Shown here: in pieces, positions 6,298-8,523 of the stretch
Layout of the letters: the number at the start of each line of letters is the position of its first letter
Numbering within the stretch: the first letter of the stretch is position 1
Source: an uncultured Angelakisella sp.
GTDB taxonomy: Bacteria > Bacillota > Clostridia > Oscillospirales > Ruminococcaceae
Reading direction: 5' to 3'
Assembly (NCBI GenBank): GCA_937914895.1
Contig: CALGIL010000360.1
Coordinates: forward strand, 1-8,523
DNA: 8,523 nucleotides
Notes under the pieces: model-generated
What the model was told of the DNA's origin: nothing
Seen by the model: the letters and a program-made list of their open reading frames with translations, nothing else
Database searches by the model: none
Position numbers and translations under genes: made by a program

Positions 6298-8305
6298 TTC
6301 GGCGGGGTTCTGCTTCGGCGTCGCCCGGGCGGTCAAAATGGTCCGGGACGAGGCGGCTGCGGGGCGTACCGTCTGCACCCTGGGGCCCATCATCCACAAC
6401 CGCCATGTGGTGGAGGAGCTGGCCGCCCAGGGGGTGACCACCGCCGACACCCCCGAGGACTGCCCCCCCGGCGCCACCGTGGTCATCCGCTCCCACGGGG
6501 TGGCCCCCGGCGTCATCCGCCGCCTGGAGGACCGGGGCCTGCGCGTCCTGGACGCCACCTGTCCCTATGTGGCCAAAATTCACCGCATTGTGTCCGCCCA
6601 GCCCCCCGGTGTTACCGTGCTGGTGGCGGGGGACCCCGCCCACCCCGAGGTGGAGGCCATTGTGGGCCATTGCACCGCGCCCTGCTATGTTGTCGAGGAC
6701 GAGGACAAGGCCGAAAAACTCCTGGATAAATGGGGAGATCTGTCAAAACGCCATTTTGTCCTGGTGGCGCAAACCACGTTTTTGACCTCAAGGTGGCATA
6801 AAATCATCATTTCGTTGAAAAAAAGGTGTACAAACCTAGAAATCTTTGATACAATATGTAAGGCTACGGAGAAAAGACAAGCCGCCGCGTTATCCCTGTC
6901 CAAACAAGCCGATGTCATGGTTGTAATCGGCGGACGGCACAGCTCCAATACCACCAAGCTGCTGGACATCTGCCAGGAGCAATGCCCGTCGGTGCTGGTG
7001 GAGGACGCCGGAGATCTGGCGGGGCATTACGCCCTGTTGTCCCGCGCGTCCCTGGTTGGAATTACCGCCGGCGCCTCGACACCGGTTTGTATCATTAAGG
7101 AGGTTCAACGTTCCATGAGCAATTTGGATAACATCAACAACGACATGACTTTTGAGGAGATGCTGGATCAGTCCTTCAAAAGTACATATAACGGGGAGAA
7201 GGTCACGGGCGTTGTAACCAGCATCAAACCCAATGAGATTGCCGTTGATATCGGGACCAAACATGCCGGATACGTGCCCCTTCATGAGCTGACCGACGAC
7301 CCTGGCGCCGCGCCGGAGGACCTGGTGAAGGTGGGGGATGAGATCGAGCTGCAGGTGGTCCGCGTCAACGACGTCGAGGGCACCGTTATGCTGTCCAAGC
7401 GGCGGCTGGATGCCGCGGCCGGCTTTGAAAAGGTCATGGCCGCCGGCGAGACCGGCGAGATCCTGACCGGCATTGTCACCGAGGTCATCAAGGGCGGCCT
7501 GCTGGTGCTTACCAGCGGCGTCAAGGTCTTTGTGCCCGCCTCCCAGTCGGGGGTGCCCCGCGACGGCGACCTGAACACCCTGCTGCGCAAGGAAGTGCAG
7601 TTTAAGATTTTGGAGACCAACCGCCAACGCCGCCGCGCGCTGGGTTCCATCCGCGCGGTGGAGCGCGCCCGCCGGGAGGAGCTTGCCAAGACCTTCTGGG
7701 AAGAAGTGGAAGTGGGCAGGGAGTATACCGGCCCCGTCAAGTCCATCACCAACTTTGGCGTCTTTGTGGACCTGGGCGGGGTGGACGGACGCATCGGCCT
7801 GACGGACCTTACCTGGCTGCGGGTAAAGCACCCCTCCGAGGTGGTCAGCATCGGCGATGTCATCACCGTCACCGTCAAGGACATCGATACCGAAAACAAG
7901 AAGGTTTCCCTTATTTATAAAAAGGCGGAGGACAACCCCTGGGAGAAGATCAAGGAAATCCACCAGGTTGGGGACATTGTGGAAGTCAAGATTATGTCCA
8001 TTACCGCCTTTGGCGCCTTTGCCCAGATCATCCCCGGCATCGACGGCCTCATCCACATCTCCCAGATTGCAAGGGAGCGGGTGGAGAAGGTTTCCGACAA
8101 GCTGAAGGTGGGCGACGTGGTCCGCGCCAAGATTACCGAGCTGGACTACGAGCGCAAGCGCGCCAGCCTGTCCATTAAGGCGCTGCTGCTGGCCGAGGAC
8201 CAGGAGGCCGAGGCGTCCATGGCCGAAGCCGCCCAGGAGGCCCCCGAAGTCCCTGCGGAGCCGGCCGCCGAGGAGCCCCCGGTCGAAGAAGAGACCGCCG
8301 AATAA
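6278..8305 (+). CDS. ispH: Bifunctional 4-hydroxy-3-methylbut-2-enyl diphosphate reductase (IspH) / ribosomal protein S1 fusion
   Basis: This is one 675-residue frame with two proteins joined. Residues 1-275 are IspH (LytB), the iron-sulfur enzyme making IPP and DMAPP in the last MEP-pathway step. Cys12, Cys95 and Cys194 are the [4Fe-4S] ligands; GPIIHN (36-41), RSHGV, DATCPYV, GDPAHPEVEAIVGH (118-131), QTTF, ICKAT, SSNTTK (222-227) and TAGAST (263-268) are all present, so it should be active. Residues 300-640 carry four S1 RNA-binding domains, starting near 306, 393, 482 and 565, followed by an acidic Ala/Pro/Glu tail (641-675). The S1 part probably helps mRNA bind the ribosome; four domains is the usual number in Firmicutes, against six in E. 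coli. This fusion is known in Clostridia. I chose ATG 6278 because GGGAGG lies 7 bases upstream and the protein then begins exactly like IspH; a frame extending to 6179 is a shadow inside plsC. Codon use turns AT-rich at about 6720-6900. Confidence 0.95.
   Translation: MKIQTADSAGFCFGVARAVKMVRDEAAAGRTVCTLGPIIHNRHVVEELAAQGVTTADTPEDCPPGATVVIRSHGVAPGVIRRLEDRGLRVLDATCPYVAKIHRIVSAQPPGVTVLVAGDPAHPEVEAIVGHCTAPCYVVEDEDKAEKLLDKWGDLSKRHFVLVAQTTFLTSRWHKIIISLKKRCTNLEIFDTICKATEKRQAAALSLSKQADVMVVIGGRHSSNTTKLLDICQEQCPSVLVEDAGDLAGHYALLSRASLVGITAGASTPVCIIKEVQRSMSNLDNINNDMTFEEMLDQSFKSTYNGEKVTGVVTSIKPNEIAVDIGTKHAGYVPLHELTDDPGAAPEDLVKVGDEIELQVVRVNDVEGTVMLSKRRLDAAAGFEKVMAAGETGEILTGIVTEVIKGGLLVLTSGVKVFVPASQSGVPRDGDLNTLLRKEVQFKILETNRQRRRALGSIRAVERARREELAKTFWEEVEVGREYTGPVKSITNFGVFVDLGGVDGRIGLTDLTWLRVKHPSEVVSIGDVITVTVKDIDTENKKVSLIYKKAEDNPWEKIKEIHQVGDIVEVKIMSITAFGAFAQIIPGIDGLIHISQIARERVEKVSDKLKVGDVVRAKITELDYERKRASLSIKALLLAEDQEAEASMAEAAQEAPEVPAEPAAEEPPVEEETAE
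6827..6855 (+). promoter_or_regulatory. Candidate internal promoter inside the IspH part
   Basis: TGTACA (6827-6832) and TACAAT (6850-6855) are 17 bases apart, with a TG at 6847-6848 that gives an extended -10. An overlapping weaker pair, TTGAAA (6815-6820) and TAGAAA (6837-6842), has a 16-base spacer. All lie in an AT-rich island unlike the surrounding GC-rich coding sequence. A transcript from here would cover the whole S1 part and its internal ribosome binding site. Being AT-rich, the patch could match by chance. Confidence 0.35.
7097..7117 (+). promoter_or_regulatory. Internal Shine-Dalgarno and ATG at the IspH/S1 junction
   Basis: AAGGAGG (7097-7103), a full match to the anti-Shine-Dalgarno sequence, lies 11 bases before an in-frame ATG (7115-7117, Met280 of the fusion). 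Translation from this ATG would give a 396-residue protein starting MSNLDNINNDMTFEEMLDQS, which looks like a natural N-terminus of a free four-domain S1 protein. The spacer is longer than the usual 5-9 bases, so initiation may be modest. Confidence 0.5.
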
Positions 8306-8314
8306 CAAAACCCG

Positions 8315-8347
8315 CAGAGGGGGTCTTCCATTGGAAGACCCCCTCTG
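8315..8347. terminator. Stem-loop after ispH-S1 (first of two; weak or bidirectional)
   Basis: CAGAGGGGGTCTTCC (8315-8329) pairs perfectly with GGAAGACCCCCTCTG (8333-8347) around ATT: a 15-bp stem beginning 9 bases after the stop codon. On the plus strand a T6 run (8360-8365) follows only after 12 bases. On the minus strand the stem is followed by CGGGTTTT. It may stabilise the 3' end or stop transcription coming from the right. Confidence 0.75.
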
Positions 8348-8370
8348 TTGTGTCTCTGATTTTTTACTGC

Positions 8371-8396
8371 CCCGGGGATTCCTCCGGGTTTTTTTT
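8371..8396 (+). terminator. Canonical intrinsic terminator of the rightward operon
   Basis: CCCGG (8371-8375) pairs with CCGGG (8384-8388). One G-U and one G-C pair extend the stem to 7 bp around an ATTC loop. Eight T follow at once (8389-8396). This is a textbook Rho-independent terminator, 65 bases after the ispH-S1 stop. Confidence 0.85.
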
Positions 8397-8474
8397 GCCC
8401 TGCGGGCGGGGCTTGCGCTGCCGCTATGTTGGTCCAAGGAGCCAAACCCTTTTCGCCCTGCCGGGCGGACTTCT

Positions 8475-8503
8475 ATTTTAGCCAAAGTTATCTTTCTTTA
8501 CAA
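8475..8503 (-). promoter_or_regulatory. Candidate leftward promoter near the window end
   Basis: On the minus strand TTGTAA (8503-8498) and TAAAAT (8480-8475) are separated by 17 bases. Transcription would start near 8468 and run into the terminator region; no leftward gene is supported there. The AT-rich stretch 8471-8505 may instead belong to the control region of a rightward gene beyond the window. The rest of 8397-8523 holds only short GC dyads, such as TGGGG/CCCCA at 8506-8520, and no credible ORF. Confidence 0.3.
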
Positions 8504-8523
8504 TATGGGGCACGACCCCAAAC

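Noticed and set aside
6890..8485. 531-codon open frame on the minus strand opposite ispH-S1
   Set aside because: It is the complement of well-conserved S1 domains with biased Gly, Leu and Asp content. The candidate leftward promoter nearby is not enough to support a protein.
1..8523. CRISPR arrays, tRNA or rRNA genes, IS elements, phage or defence genes
   Set aside because: No spaced direct repeats, no tRNA-like cloverleaf, no transposase or integrase motifs; all long intervals are covered by recognised core genes.

Overview
The window is GC-rich DNA with Gram-positive signals: strong AGGAGG-type ribosome binding sites, sigma-A-like promoters, a CIRCE heat-shock operator and an IspH-ribosomal protein S1 fusion, which is a known arrangement in Clostridia. 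A GC-rich gut Clostridium of the Oscillospiraceae type (Flavonifractor-like) fits best. That placement is inference from gene content and composition, not a database match.

Layout, left to right. Bases 1-165 hold the tail of a rightward reading frame cut by the window edge, of doubtful identity. A perfect 46-bp palindrome (170-215) separates it from a leftward unit: a C_GCAxxG_C_C-family cysteine protein (224-649) downstream of htpG (706-2583). The htpG promoter is followed at once by a perfect CIRCE operator, so the HrcA repressor should control this unit. A divergent control region (2584-2850) also carries the promoter of the rightward unit, with a 9+9 bp dyad touching its -35 box.

The rightward unit has five genes, each overlapping the next: an RpiR/MurR-type regulator (SIS domain), a BaiN/HI0933-type flavoprotein, cytidylate kinase (cmk), a PlsC-type acyltransferase, and a fused ispH-S1 gene. 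Three junctions are 4-base ATGA overlaps and the last is a 20-base overlap, so translational coupling is likely. The unit combines nucleotide, phospholipid and isoprenoid synthesis with translation, under a regulator that may sense a sugar phosphate. Two stem-loops, the second a canonical intrinsic terminator (8371-8396), end the unit. The last 125 bases contain no gene that I can support.

The points most worth a second look are the CIRCE control of htpG and the start-codon correction it implies; a perfect internal Shine-Dalgarno plus an AT-rich, promoter-like patch inside the ispH-S1 gene that could yield free S1; the dyad upstream of the rpiR-type gene; and the palindrome without a T-tract. 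I see no CRISPR array, mobile element, phage gene or defence system.
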